Assembly (NCBI GenBank): GCA_039654915.1
Contig: CM077596.1
Span: 2,108,001 to 2,172,000 of the forward strand
Reading direction: 5' to 3'
Source of the DNA: Aquilaria yunnanensis
Taxonomy: Eukaryota; Streptophyta; Magnoliopsida; Malvales; Thymelaeaceae
Length of the DNA: 64,000 nt
A model generated the notes under the pieces. The model was not told the origin of the DNA. It saw only the letters and a program-made list of their open reading frames with translations, and ran no database searches. Shown here in pieces: positions 1 through 10,611 of this stretch; the first letter of the stretch is position 1; every line of letters begins with the position of its first letter. Both the position numbers and the translations under genes were made by a program.

Positions 1-2041
1 CTGAAATGACACGCTTTCCAGCGCTGAAAGCGGATTCCGATGCAACGGTTGAGACGGGAACAGTTAGAACTTCTTTGGCAATGATGGAGAGTATTGGAAA
101 TTTGTTACTTCTTGCTTTCCACCAGTCTAGAATCTCGGTCTCACTATTCTCCCAAACAAGGTTAAGGTATGCGTCCACTTCAGTAAGACCGGATGCGGCA
201 GCACGGGGCCGTTTGAGGAGTTGTTCAGCCGGATTGAATGACAATGAGGCCGATGAAGATGCGATGGTAGATGAAGTAGTGTTTGCAACCTTATCCTTAT
301 GCCGACTGGCATATATCTTAAATAACTCTCGCAAGTGCTCATCAATAGAGGCAATTATAAGATGAACAGAAATATGTGTAATTTCTAAGAAACTATAATA
401 ACCCTCAAGTAGCTGTTGCGTACCTGTGATTCTTACGGTCGGGTCTAGTGTAGCTGCAACTAAGTAGATTGGGGGTATAGTACTGAAATATGAAATCCAT
501 TTATCTTTCATGGCCTTAATTGTGTCTTTTAAGAACTCGTCATCTTTGTATTGGTTCAAAACCCATGCAATGTTGACCATATGCATTAAAACTTTGTGCG
601 ATGTGGGATAGTATACACCGGAGCAAAAAACAGTGGCATCATAAAAATATCGCAGCACAGCAGCCAATTTTGACAGTTTATCCCACATCTCTTGTTTCAA
701 AATCGTGTTCTTTTCTCTGACATTTATAAAACATGTCATGTATGCAGCAAATGGCATGGCATCTATCAACATCTCAAAAGTGGAGTTCCATCGGGTAGGG
801 CAATCAAGTTTAAAACGTTTCCAACTAAATTCGAGGCCATTTTCCAGACAATATTGCTTAAATTCTTTAGAAACTTTCGGCCTTGACTTTAAATAGTGGA
901 GTGCCCACCTAATTGGAGTAATTTCATTACTCAAAACTTGAAGACCTTTTTGGACAGCTAAGTTTAAAATATGACATATACACCTAATATGAAAAAATGT
1001 GGCATCACGGACAGGTTGTAGTGATTCCTTCAATGTCTCAGCCGTGACATCGTTGTTTGATGCATTATCAAATGTTATGCTAAAAACCTTGTCATGACAA
1101 AAATATTCTTTAAAACATTCTGAAATTACATTGAATATGTTCCAACCAGTATGATCGACCTCCATCCACTTAAATGCAATGATACGTTTTTGAATAACCC
1201 AACTATCATCAATCCAATGTGCAGTTATACAATAATAATCTTGTCCTAGTGGTGAAGTCCACATGTCACTAGTAAATGAGATAGAGTGATCTAAAGCAGA
1301 GAAGCATGCTTGTAAGTTTGATTTACCAGCTTCATAACTTTTAAATGCCTCCCTTCTAGCAGTGGTTCTAGATGTTTTTTTAAAAGCAGGGTTTAAGTGT
1401 GTTGTAATCCATTTTTCCATGTGTCTATCTTCCGATTGTGTAAATGGTTTTTCAGTTAACATCATCCATTCTATCATGCCTTCTCTACAATCTTTTTGAT
1501 TAAATTTAAAAATACCTGATCCACCGGCAGTGCTTGCAAGCTGTGTCTGACCGCCGGTACTCGTAGCTGCATCTGGACATAAAGTCGGATGCTTTGATTC
1601 CATGTGACGTCTCAGTGTTCCTGTGCCAGCGTTCTTCTTATGCGAGAGCTTTTGCTTGCAGTGTTTGCACTGTGCGAACCTCGCATTGTTTCCATGACTA
1701 TCATTCTCAAAAACTTGGTCAAAATGCTCCCAAACCCATGCGGTGCGCCTCGCCGTCTTACCTTCTGCCGGAAGTTCGGCTTGATGGCTTGTCGGGGTTT
1801 GTTCAGAACCATCTCCTCCACCAACATTCCCTGCTGCCGTTGCCTCCACCTCCTGAACGTCATCATCAGAAAGTTGATCATCGAGGCCCAAGTCGTATTG
1901 ACTCATATCGAATTGCTCGTCATCGTCAGTTTGTTGGATATGAGTCCCACGGGTCGCCGGTCGAGAAAGGCCACGAAAAAATGACCTTAAACCGGTGCGG
2001 GATGAAGAGCTTGAGGCTTTTCCCTTTCCTCTTGATGCCAT
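1..2041 (-). CDS. hAT transposase with BED zinc finger, open frame of 680 codons, C-terminus off window
   Basis: Reading the minus strand from the ATG at 2041-2039, I followed 680 codons to base 1 without a stop. Order of domains: Ser/Arg-rich start (1-30), acidic segment (about 42-66), BED-type C2H2 finger (CKHC at 125-128, then HMESKH at 146-151), and the RNase-H-like transposase core. Core landmarks are SDMW (Asp 259), TFDNASNND (Asp 325), a CxxH-type RCICHILN (353-360), CPTRWNST (414-421) and the C-terminal dimerisation region DWWKARSNKFP with VASESAFS (Glu 669). Asp, Asp and Glu fit the hAT DDE triad by position; the assignment is by eye. Judging from the related copy at 38947, about 45-50 residues are missing off the left edge. 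The start is supported because related copies begin with the same Met-Ala-Ser motif. It would bind the element ends in the nucleus and catalyse excision and insertion. Confidence 0.88.
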   Translation of the reverse strand, partial: MASRGKGKASSSSSRTGLRSFFRGLSRPATRGTHIQQTDDDEQFDMSQYDLGLDDQLSDDDVQEVEATAAGNVGGGDGSEQTPTSHQAELPAEGKTARRTAWVWEHFDQVFENDSHGNNARFAQCKHCKQKLSHKKNAGTGTLRRHMESKHPTLCPDAATSTGGQTQLASTAGGSGIFKFNQKDCREGMIEWMMLTEKPFTQSEDRHMEKWITTHLNPAFKKTSRTTARREAFKSYEAGKSNLQACFSALDHSISFTSDMWTSPLGQDYYCITAHWIDDSWVIQKRIIAFKWMEVDHTGWNIFNVISECFKEYFCHDKVFSITFDNASNNDVTAETLKESLQPVRDATFFHIRCICHILNLAVQKGLQVLSNEITPIRWALHYLKSRPKVSKEFKQYCLENGLEFSWKRFKLDCPTRWNSTFEMLIDAMPFAAYMTCFINVREKNTILKQEMWDKLSKLAAVLRYFYDATVFCSGVYYPTSHKVLMHMVNIAWVLNQYKDDEFLKDTIKAMKDKWISYFSTIPPIYLVAATLDPTVRITGTQQLLEGYYSFLEITHISVHLIIASIDEHLRELFKIYASRHKDKVANTTSSTIASSSASLSFNPAEQLLKRPRAAASGLTEVDAYLNLVWENSETEILDWWKARSNKFPILSIIAKEVLTVPVSTVASESAFSAGKRVIS

Positions 2042-2205
2042 TTGTGTGAGGCAAAATTGAGCAAAACACAAGTTTCGAAAGTAATTGAGAATTGAGTGAG
2101 AATGGAGAAAATAATATTGACTGCTTGAAAGAAATGAGAGAATATATGAGTAGAGAAGGAGAGATTGCTAAGATTGGTGTGAAGAAATGGTGCAAATGGC
2201 CTCCC

Positions 2206-2213
2206 TATTTATA
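2206..2213 (-). promoter_or_regulatory. TATA box of hAT X1 transposase
   Basis: The minus strand reads TATAAATA inside a GC-flanked context, 165 bp upstream of the transposase ATG. The same box at nearly the same distance occurs in the three related elements (14349, 38759, 47673), which supports it as the family's core promoter. Confidence 0.6.
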
Positions 2214-2378
2214 GGGGAAGGCCTTATTTTTTTTGGCCTAAAATACCCTTAGAAAATAATTGTTGGAGGGGGCAAAAATGTAAATTCTGGGGTCCAGAAA
2301 ATGCTGCCAACCGTTAAAAGGACCTAAGTTGTCATTTGCCCTTTTTTTTTGAAAATTCTGGCCGTTGGACTTGTCCCT

Positions 2379-2645
2379 GCCGTTGCGCCGCACCGGTCCC
2401 GTGCCGGTCCCGTGCCATCCGCCGTGCCGGTCCCGTGCCGCCGTGCCGAGCCGTGCCGAGCCGAGCCCAACCCGTCCCTGGGCCGTGCCGAGCCCACCTC
2501 CCTCCCCCCCTCCTCCAGGCCCATATACGGCCCACATGCAGCCGGGCTTGACGCGGTCCTGGGCCGTGCCGGTCTTGGACGTGCTTGGGCCGTGCTCCAA
2601 GCGAGCCGGTCCCGACCCGGGCCGTGTCAGGACCGGCCCACTGAA
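2379..2645. repeat. GC-rich subterminal zone of hAT X1 with repeated CGTGCC
   Basis: A very GC-rich block in otherwise AT-rich DNA. The hexamer CGTGCC occurs at least eight times between 2400 and 2575, often as variants of CCGTGCCGAGCC or CCGTGCCGGTC. hAT transposases are known to bind short motifs repeated next to their terminal repeats, so this is a candidate binding region. Long open frames across it on both strands come from base composition, not from genes. Confidence 0.65.
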
Positions 2646-2653
2646 CATCTCTA

Positions 2654-2870
2654 ATTGGGGGTATACGAGTTGGATTTTGGGTGGGGCATAGCCGGGAAAG
2701 TGCATGTGGTGTCTATAGATAGGAACGGAGGGATTTCAATGAGTGAGAGTGGAGATGTGGTGGGAGGAAGTGAGGCAAGCTTGGCTTTGAGGAGGCAAGA
2801 AATGGGCAGTTTTGCTGCTCTTTTTGCTGATGGGCTAAAAGACTCACCCCTAATAAAGGAAACAGGGTAG
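2654..2870 (+). pseudogene. BAHD acyltransferase copy U0, 3' end only, cut by hAT X1
   Basis: This is the C-terminal part of a BAHD acyltransferase. The frame 2655-2870 reads LGVYELDFGWG, then a basic/hydrophobic stretch, and ends GLKDSPLIKETG before TAG at 2868. The structural motif DFGWG is intact at 2673-2687, whereas the closest copy (U6, 52133-52147) has an amber stop in place of its Trp. It ends seven residues later than the intact paralogue U2, which stops right after GLKDS. The rest of the gene, if present, lies beyond hAT X1 outside the window, so its overall state cannot be judged. No lesion other than the transposon is visible in this fragment. Confidence 0.85.
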
Positions 2871-4299
2871 TATGCTTTAAATTCAGAATTTTAGCTTTTC
2901 AGTCTATTGTTTGCTAAAATAATAGGGATATTTGGCTTCCTAATTTCAAGGTTTGTGTTAGTACCCTAGTAATTCAGACATCACAGTACTAAGATCAGGT
3001 TGCAATTTCTAGAGATTATTGACATGCTTGCTTGGATTTTGGCGCAATTCTTTAATAATTCATTTTATTTAAAAATGGAGAATAGAAAAATTGAGATACA
3101 CTGCCACTCAGGTGTTGATTTCTTGAGATGAATATTTTTTGTAGTTAAAGGGTACTCAAAATTTGCTCGTTTCTTACTTTGCCAACAAATGCTCAATTCT
3201 TCCCAAGATTTCACACTGGAAGTTGGAACTGTGTGCAGCGAGTGCTTGCTGGGCATCAACCTATATATTACCACCTCTTTTTGTTGGATCGCAAGTGGGT
3301 TGTTTTGGGCCTATACAAAACATGAGAACATTATTGAGTTCTAGACAGCCTAAACCAAAATAATATTATGCTTGCATTTAAACACAAATATTGTTATATT
3401 GATACATGATATTATGATAATGTTATGATACATGCCTAGTAATTTATTATATAGTAAAATTTAGAAATTTTGGTAAAATAATGCGTTCTTGCTTATTAGT
3501 ATTTGGTAAAGTTACATAGCAAATGTTAGATTGTATAACTAAAGGAAGATGATAATTACTTAACCACTTTTAAATTATTTTTTAGAGGGAATCAATTGCG
3601 AATTATTCAAAGGGAAGGGAGGAGATATCAATGATTCATAAGGCCTTGAGGATGGTGGTAAGTTGTAGTTTGTTGAAATTTGTTGGGTTTAATGTCTCAA
3701 ATTTAAGGAGGTTAAGTGTTTCGATTTTATTTAGGATTTGATATTAGTTTTTTTATTAGTTTAGGATTTGGTTTTCTTATTTTATTGTGGTTTGGGTTTG
3801 TGTGTAGCTTATAAAAAGACTTATTGTGTTAGAGTTTTGAGTATGAGAGAAAAGCCAATGTTGTAAATAAGCAAGATGTAAAAGTTTTAAGAGAGATGAG
3901 AAGTCTGGAGGCTGGAGAGGACTAGAAAGAGAAGCCTTTTGCGATTTATCATATTGTAATTATGTGAAGGCAAAATATTTAGGTTATCAATGGTGTGTAG
4001 GTGATCTATAGGCCAATGTGAGTGCTAAAAGTATACCTCTACTATAATCTCTATTTTATTTGAGTGAATTTCTTTCATCCGTAGATGTAGACTAGTTAAG
4101 TGCTGAACTACATTAAATTTGTGTGTACTTGTTTGGTCGTATTTGTTATTCCACTGTGCGTGATGGATAGTTAGGGAATTTTTGCCAACAAAATTATTTA
4201 TTTTGTAGATTGAAAGTGATTCAAGCAATGTGGTTTTAGGGGTACTAAAATTGCATCTAAAATCATAAAGACTTTTCCTATATATATTGACAAGCTTTT
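2871..4299. other. No gene seen; 3' flank of BAHD copy U0
   Basis: AT-rich sequence without a convincing coding frame. It is matched at 52320-53800. It contains T-rich direct repeats near 3735-3785 (expanded in copy B) and a possible promoter-like cttataaaaag at 3808. I see no terminal repeats that would define an element. Confidence 0.6.
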
Positions 4300-6430
4300 G
4301 TTCATTGTTTTGAAATGTCGCATTATTTCCATTACTTGAAGAAGGCCCTCAATCTTTATGCTACTACTACTGGTCAGGAAGTTAATTTTTTAAAGTTAGA
4401 ATGGATGTTTAGTTGTAATGTTTCCAATGAGCTAAAACAACTATAGCAACAGATCTTGCCTTTCAGGATTAATGATGGTATCCTTAATTACATATGATTG
4501 TCATTTGATCAAGACTTCTCCCGCACTACATCATTTCAATTTTTAGTAGATAAAATCCAGGCACGCTTAGCTAGTTGGAAATGTAAACTTCTAAATCCTA
4601 CAAGTAGATTACCTTTGATATAGTTTACTCTACCTTCCATTCTTATATATATGATGTTCTTGTTCAAGGTACCAGTGACACTTTTAAACTCTATCTTTAA
4701 TACTTTGGTTCGATATTGGTGGTCTAGGTCACAAAATTTAAAAAGGTCTACATCTTAAGCAACAAAGACTTTTAATGCTTTTTAAGGGCTTGGGAGGACT
4801 TGGTATTAAAGATAAATGATTAATTAATCAAGCATTACTCGAAAAGACCTTTTGGCGAATTTTCATTGGAAATCCCCAATCGCTTGTGTTCCATGTGTTA
4901 ACTGTAAAATATGAAGCAATTCATTCTGTTTAGAGTGTCAAGTATGCTGATAATGCATTTGTTATTTGGCGAAGCCTCCTTTATGGCCATGGCTCACTTT
5001 TCCCTTATATTTAGTGGCAAATTGGCTCTAGTCAAGCTATTAGAGTTTGGGAAGATCTTTGGATCCCAGGTATTTTTCCATAGACACTTCAAACAATAGC
5101 ACCACAGAAGTTGCATGACCCTAGCCTTAAAGTGTCTCAACTTGCTAATGCAACTACTGGGGAGTAGAATATTACTTTTTTAGATGAGACATTTTTAAAT
5201 GCAATTACTGCTAAAATTGTAAGCCTAACTCTCTCCAAGCAAGAATGGAAGGATGGATGTTGTCAGGTGGATGGGAAGTGCCTTTGGCACATTTATTATA
5301 AAGCAAGGGGTATACTTTGGAGCTACTAAAGAAATCATGATCCTTACTTAACCTTAATCGGGATTCTATTTTTTCAAATCCTAGCCCTAATTTTCCTAAG
5401 GTTGTCCAATGTCTATAGGTGTCTATAATTCTGCACAAGCTCAAGATCTTTATCTAAAAGTGTCTAGTTAATGTGCTGCCCACTGCAGACAACCTAGCAA
5501 TTCATTGAGACCTCTCCAACTCTACATGTTCTTAGTGTGGGAATAATAGGGAAATAACAATGCTTATTCTGGGATCTTGGAATGCCTGGGCACTTTGAAA
5601 GTTTGGGGTAATTTCTATCCTTCACCACTTAGTAGCCAAGCTCTATCTTTGAAATCTTGGCTTACGCTATCATTAGTCTTTTAGTTTAAATGGCATTTTG
5701 AGTGGCTTTCATATTTAGTCTTTATGTTGGAACGAGTGTGTCTTTAAGAATGTCCTTATTTCTCTCCTCTGGTCTTCCATTTAGCACCTCAAATCCTCTT
5801 TATTATTCATGGGGAACAAAAACAATTATTGGATCTTCCTAAAAATTAGGACATCATTTCACTGATGGAGCATGACGCAAGTCTTCAGGGTTGGGAGCAA
5901 CCGCTTGGGTTTGGATGGGCATTAATGGTCCACTGCGATTAAGGGGTAGACATGTAATCTCATGTTGTTCTTCATCATTGCAGTCAAAGCTTAGTGCTCT
6001 TGCAAAAGATATCCAAATGGCTCATCGACGTAAACTCCAATTTTTCATCATCTTAATTGATTGCTCGCAAGTTCTTGCTACTCTCAAGGGTATGATGCTT
6101 CTTAGCCCTATGATGGTGTGCTTATCTCAGAGAATTGTAGCCTCGTTGGAGGAATTTTCTCACTACTCAGTAGTGGTTGTACCTAAAAAACAAGTCTATC
6201 CAGCACATAACTTTACTACTTCTCTCATTCCTTACCTTTTCTTTTTGTATGATTTTGTTTATAAAAAAAATGTCACATTATTCATATATCTAGAGAAGGG
6301 AACGTAGATGCCAATGAATTTGCTAAGGATGATGTGCTTCACTTCCTTCCTTTGTTTTTTCATCCTATAGGCTCTTTGGGGTCTGTTATGGTCTTGGGTT
6401 GTATGTAAACTTTTGGTTGCAAAAACAATA
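4300..6430 (+). pseudogene. L1-type LINE remnant (reverse transcriptase C-terminus to RNase H), copy A
   Basis: Conceptual translation in shifting frames gives a series of blocks typical of plant L1 pol: LNLYATTTGQEVNFLKLEWM, then ARLASWKCKLLNP, then GGLGIKDK, then INQALLEKTFWRIF, then VIWRSLLYGHGSLF and IRVWEDLWIPG, followed by a Cys-containing CSQCGNNRE (zf-RVT-like) and an RNase-H-like tail near 5890-6200 (GFGWALMV). Many stops and frameshifts break the frame, and the 5' half, including the endonuclease, is missing. A second copy with the same overall structure is at 53800-55930 because the whole region is duplicated, so the L1 insertion predates that duplication. Confidence 0.75.
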
Positions 6431-6869
6431 TCAAAATTCAAAATAGAAGGATTTGGTTATTATTTTATAATATAGTTTGTTAGGAAATATTTCTATAATC
6501 TCCTTTAATAATATTAAAGAATTTCACGAACCCATATACAATCATGAAATTTGATGATAATAGACAACCATAATGAAAAATGCATCCCACAGCATTCAAT
6601 TTGGACATGTAAAGTCACACATTCAAAGTTAATCATACACAGGTCTCCACAGGTTTGGCCTGAGGGCTAAAGTTTTCCAGCCACTTGTGGGAGGTTTAAA
6701 ACTCAACTCTAGTTTCTCTGTGATCTTCTAAAAAAAATGTCATGCAAAATCATTTTGGTTGCTTCCAAATTTTGAAAAAATTGACATTTCCTCTTCCTTA
6801 TTTAGAATATTAACACATATTCTCCTTTTTACTCATAACATGTTTCTAAATTAAAAAAAAAAAAAAAGA
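6431..6869. other. No gene seen; AT-rich
   Basis: AT-rich sequence between the L1 remnant and the next element. It includes an A-rich run near 6855-6870 that in copy B has become an AAAT microsatellite (56335-56350). No coding signal. Confidence 0.5.
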
Positions 6870-7616
6870 GAAAAAATAACAAATAAACCACCAACGTTTT
6901 GGACCTAGCTTGAATCGGTGACTAATATTTTTTCTCGGCTGAATAAACCACTAATGTTATTCAAAATAACCAAATAAACTGCTAAAGTTATTCAAATATG
7001 TCAATTTACCCACTTAGCTCTTGAAATATTACAAAACTCTATCATTAACTTTTTAAAATTAACAAAATAACTCCACTTGATTTAAAACAATTCAAATAGG
7101 CAACCTTCACCATTTATAAACTTTCATAACCACCTTCCATAATTACATTTTTTGGACTTAGTCTATTCGTTACCGCTTCTAATTTTTTCAAAGTGTACTA
7201 TTTCTATTGCTCGAAATGGTATGCCTTAACCCCACACCGCCACTTCCAAACAATGTCTCGCTTATATTAGTGATGCAAGATTATAGTGTAATATGAGGCA
7301 GAGTATGAGAAGAAACATCGTAGCCACTATCACCAAGTTTAGGAGGATCTTAATTACTACCTATAAATAGAGTCTGAAGATTAATGTCGACTTCAAAAAG
7401 ATAATTCAAATATTAAATTAATAAACTTCAGAGCAAAATGTAACAACTAAATTTGGTATTTTACGCTAAAATTCTATTAGACTTAACAGTAAAAGCTACA
7501 AGAGTTGCCGATTTAAGTCAACTCAGAAATATCAGTAACTTATTTAGCCAAAAAAATTATTAATGGATCAATTGGGCTAGCACAAAAACATTAGTGGTTT
7601 ATTCATTGTTTTTGTC
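6870..7616. mobile_element. Short non-autonomous DNA element with inverted ends, copy A
   Basis: The left end (6872 on: AAAAATAACAAATAAACCAC) and the reverse complement of the right end (7589-7614: CAAAAACAATGAATAAACCA) form an imperfect inverted repeat of about 25-30 bp enclosing about 740 bp without coding capacity. The copy B counterpart (56357-57119) has the same ends. A target duplication is not clear, so the superfamily is uncertain; Mutator-like is my best guess. Confidence 0.55.
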
Positions 7617-8579
7617 TAAAAAAATTTAATGATACTGAATACATTCCATTGCCATCAACTTCAACTCACAATGAGCAAATGGGCCAACCCTCCATCCTTT
7701 AATTCAATTATGTCCCACGACGACATCAGTCTTTTATTAATTAGAACGCAATCATGACCAGACACCGGCCCCATCATTAATTTTTGTTGTTTACACAAGT
7801 TTATAGAAATTAAAATGTTAAAGATGACATTTATGGTTGGGCAGCTAATACACATTAAGGTTCCGCATAGGTAATTGAAAAAAATTGAAAAGATAAAACG
7901 GTTGAGTTGTTTTTTAGTTCTGTTGGTTTAGGTCAAAATTAAAATTTATGTTCAATTATTGTATTAGTTGTTGAATCATATAATTTAAATTGAGTAAATT
8001 GAATAGTAATAAATATCTTCTCATTATTCATATTGACCCTACATATATAAAATTATTTACCACTAATTTTGGACCATATGTTGATCCTACTATAATTTTG
8101 AATATGATATGGAAAATTATGATATTTACCTTAATTTTTTCATTTTTGTATGTAATTAGGATGATTTCAATGCACTTTGTAAAAATAAAAAAAACTTATC
8201 AAGTCATTGTGTTCATATTAGTTCAAAACCGAACAAACTGAATACTTACCATAAATGTAGGACATAATTACTGAAAAATTTACTAGCACTAGGTAGAGCA
8301 ATTGATTTAATACTTTTTTTGGGTAAATTGCACATGTTGCTCCCAACTTTTAATTATTATTTCTGTTATAATCCCAACATTCATTTTGCTTATACAATTT
8401 GTTAACTTTACTAAAATATTTCATTTTGGCACATTTTTTTTATGTAAATCGTTATCTTAGATGAAAAAAACTACATTAGCATGGGATTATACAGGAAAAA
8501 GCTAGTTTTAACTCCAAAAAAACTTTCTCTTTGCCAAAGAAACCTAAAAACTTTGAAACCTAATGATCCGACCACCCCC
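7617..8579. other. No gene seen; AT-rich flank
   Basis: AT-rich noncoding sequence matched at 57120-58080. Small open frames have no recognisable domains and are not preserved as coding between the two copies. Confidence 0.5.
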
Positions 8580-9310
8580 ATTGTCACTCGAAAAAAAATA
8601 CAAAATTTTAATTGGTCTTAATGGTTTGGTTTCCTTTTTCATCCTCTTTAACTTTCTCTCCTGTCATTCCTTCCAATACTCAACTAATTTTTGTAAAGTG
8701 AACTTAAAATATTCAGACTTCATAATTTTAGATACAGATATATGAAAATTTGTTGAGATTTGAAATAAATGATAGAAGAGAAAGCTAAATAGGATGAAAA
8801 ATGCTATCAAACCATGCTAGTTGATCAAAATTCTAAAAAAAAAAAAAAATTCCCAACACAGTGGTGCCAACATGCAAGGTAAAAAATTTCTAGAATTTTG
8901 ATTAGATTTCATGGTTCGATCGGTCTTTTTATCCTCTTTGGCTTTCTCTTTTGTTATTTCTTCCAAATCGTAACAGATTTTTATATATCTGGATTTGAGA
9001 TTTTTAAACTTGATTTACAAAAATCAGTTGAATTTTGGAAAAGATGATAGAAGAAAAACTTAAAGAGGATTTAACAACTGACCAAACTATGAAATTTGAT
9101 CAAAATTCCAGAATTTTTTTCCTTAGCATGGTGGTGCCGCAACCAGAAAACATATTGGCACAATGGCACCACCATGCTAGGAAAAAAATTTCTAGAATTT
9201 TTATTGGCTTACATGGTTTGATAACATTTTTCATCCACTTTACCTTTCTCTTCTATCATTTCTTTTAAATCTCAACAAATTTTCATATATCTACATCTGA
9301 AATTATGAAA
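8580..9310. repeat. Cluster of five alternating inverted arms (foldback array), copy A
   Basis: A unit of about 100 bp occurs in + orientation at about 8590-8720, 8885-8990 and 9185-9290, and as its reverse complement at about 8740-8840 and 9010-9120. The unit runs from a tagaattttgat end through catggtt, ttttcatcctcttt and ctttctcttctatcatttctt to caaatctcaac. Neighbouring arms can pair, so the array can fold into several alternative hairpins. No transposase is present. Copy B keeps the same five-arm order at 58080-58800. Confidence 0.7.
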
Positions 9311-10240
9311 CCTGAATCTTTTAAACTTGGTTTATAAAAATTGATCGAGCTTTAGAAGAAAGGGCAGAAAAAAAAAAAGTTAAAGAAGACAAAAAAAAAA
9401 GCTAGCAAATCATGAATGCCGTTAAAATTCTAATTTTTTTCCCTAGTGGCATCATGGCGACAAAGATGGTTAGATGGCATCATTACGTCACGGAGATTTG
9501 AACCAAATTTGACATTACGTCACGGACGAGTAAAAATTAAGGGGGCGTGTCCAGTCCAGTCCAGTCCAGGCCATTCTGTTCCAAGTTCACATGCTGCTGT
9601 CTCCACATGCATCTGCCGGGTCCGCGGTCTGCCAGCCACTTGTTTTCACAACTAGCATCGCATGCCACTTTTATCATTTTATCTGTCTATGATGACTATG
9701 CGTTGTACACCATGCACTAGCCTCAGATTGCGACTTTTATCTAAGAAATTAAGAAAGAAAAAGAATCATGTTAGACTTGTAACAAATTTTCAAAAGAAAT
9801 ATATGGGTGTGATTAGAACTAGAAGTAGTTGATGTCAATTTGTAGGTAGGATTTTATTAAAATTTACAACACTTCAATTTGTAAAATTCATTCTTTTATA
9901 ATTATGTCCAAGTATTAACATTTTTTAAAAGATGCTTACTTTTCATATAGGTGTCTGAGTAGGGCAATGCGTAGAATCGAATCGTATCTATTAGCCGGGC
10001 CACCCATGAAAATGAAATGATGGATAGACATCCCTTTAAAGCAAGCAACTGCCCTGCTTCCTTGCATGTGCCCCTGCCTCTCCTTTCCCCTTTTCCTCTA
10101 CCCTCTACTCTTCATCGACTTGCCTTTCATGCCTATACCTTACTAGTAAAGTATGACCGATTACCAACCAACCCAATAATGCACTCCTTTCCTCTTCTGG
10201 ACCACGATGTTGTGTCCACTACTTTCCATAATTAAAACAA
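9311..10240. other. No gene seen; segment partly unique to copy A
   Basis: The first part matches copy B up to about 9475. From there A lacks the 1.55 kb present in B (58957-60505), matches again for about 50 bp (to about 9527), then carries unrelated sequence to about 10230. It holds a short direct repeat, acgtcacgga, at 9485-9530 and a pentamer run of CCAGT near 9552-9570. Open frames here have no recognised domain. Confidence 0.5.
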
Positions 10241-10611
10241 CTATTTTATGTGGATAGAGGCATTCATGGACAGTGAAAGGAATATGTGCAGAAGGAGGAG
10301 AAGAGATGGAACTAGACGTAGATGGGGAGACGGATGGCAACGGAGGTAAAATCTTCTGTGGAGGCAGAAGCTAAGGTGAAGGGGAATGGGGAGAGATCGA
10401 GGGAACAAGGTAAGCTTATTAGATGAAGAAGCTTGGGGAGACAAAGTTTCAATAAAAGAAGGTTAAAAGGGCAAAATCAGATATTTCCTCTTTTATGTTG
10501 CAATGGTGAATCACGAAATTAACTTTTGAGAACGTATGTGATGGCATTCCAAGTAAGGGGATTAAAGTGTAGGTTTTTGTAAACCATAGGGGGGGTCGAG
10601 TTAATTTTCCC
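10241..10611. mobile_element. Truncated right end of a Mutator-like element, copy A
   Basis: This matches the last part of the element at 59901-61447 in copy B, including the terminal sequence ending in gagttaattttccc. The left end is absent from copy A, so only a fragment remains. Confidence 0.5.

Larger units (their letters stand above)
1..2653 (-). mobile_element. hAT transposon X1, right (5') part; rest lies left of the window
   Basis: A class II hAT element read on the minus strand. Its visible parts, from the right end inward, are a terminal motif (catctcta at 2646-2653, which reads TAGAGATG inward), a GC-rich subterminal zone, a TATA box and an open transposase frame that leaves the window. 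It is inserted in a BAHD gene copy: immediately outside the end is attggggg (2654-2661), and the same bases occur uninterrupted in the paralogue at 52113-52120, so this is the probable 8-bp target duplication. The left end and the matching duplication are outside the window. The element is related to those at 14125, 38351 and 45835 but is the only one without visible coding damage. Confidence 0.85.

Noticed and set aside
2238..2705. Long overlapping open frames on both strands in the GC-rich block
   Set aside because: They arise from low stop-codon frequency in a GC-rich subterminal repeat zone of hAT X1; products are Gly/Arg/Pro repeats without domains.
4911..5099. Small open frame with hydrophobic composition, also at 54398-54586
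   Set aside because: It overlaps the L1 reverse transcriptase remnant in another frame; the L1 frame gives the recognisable motifs.
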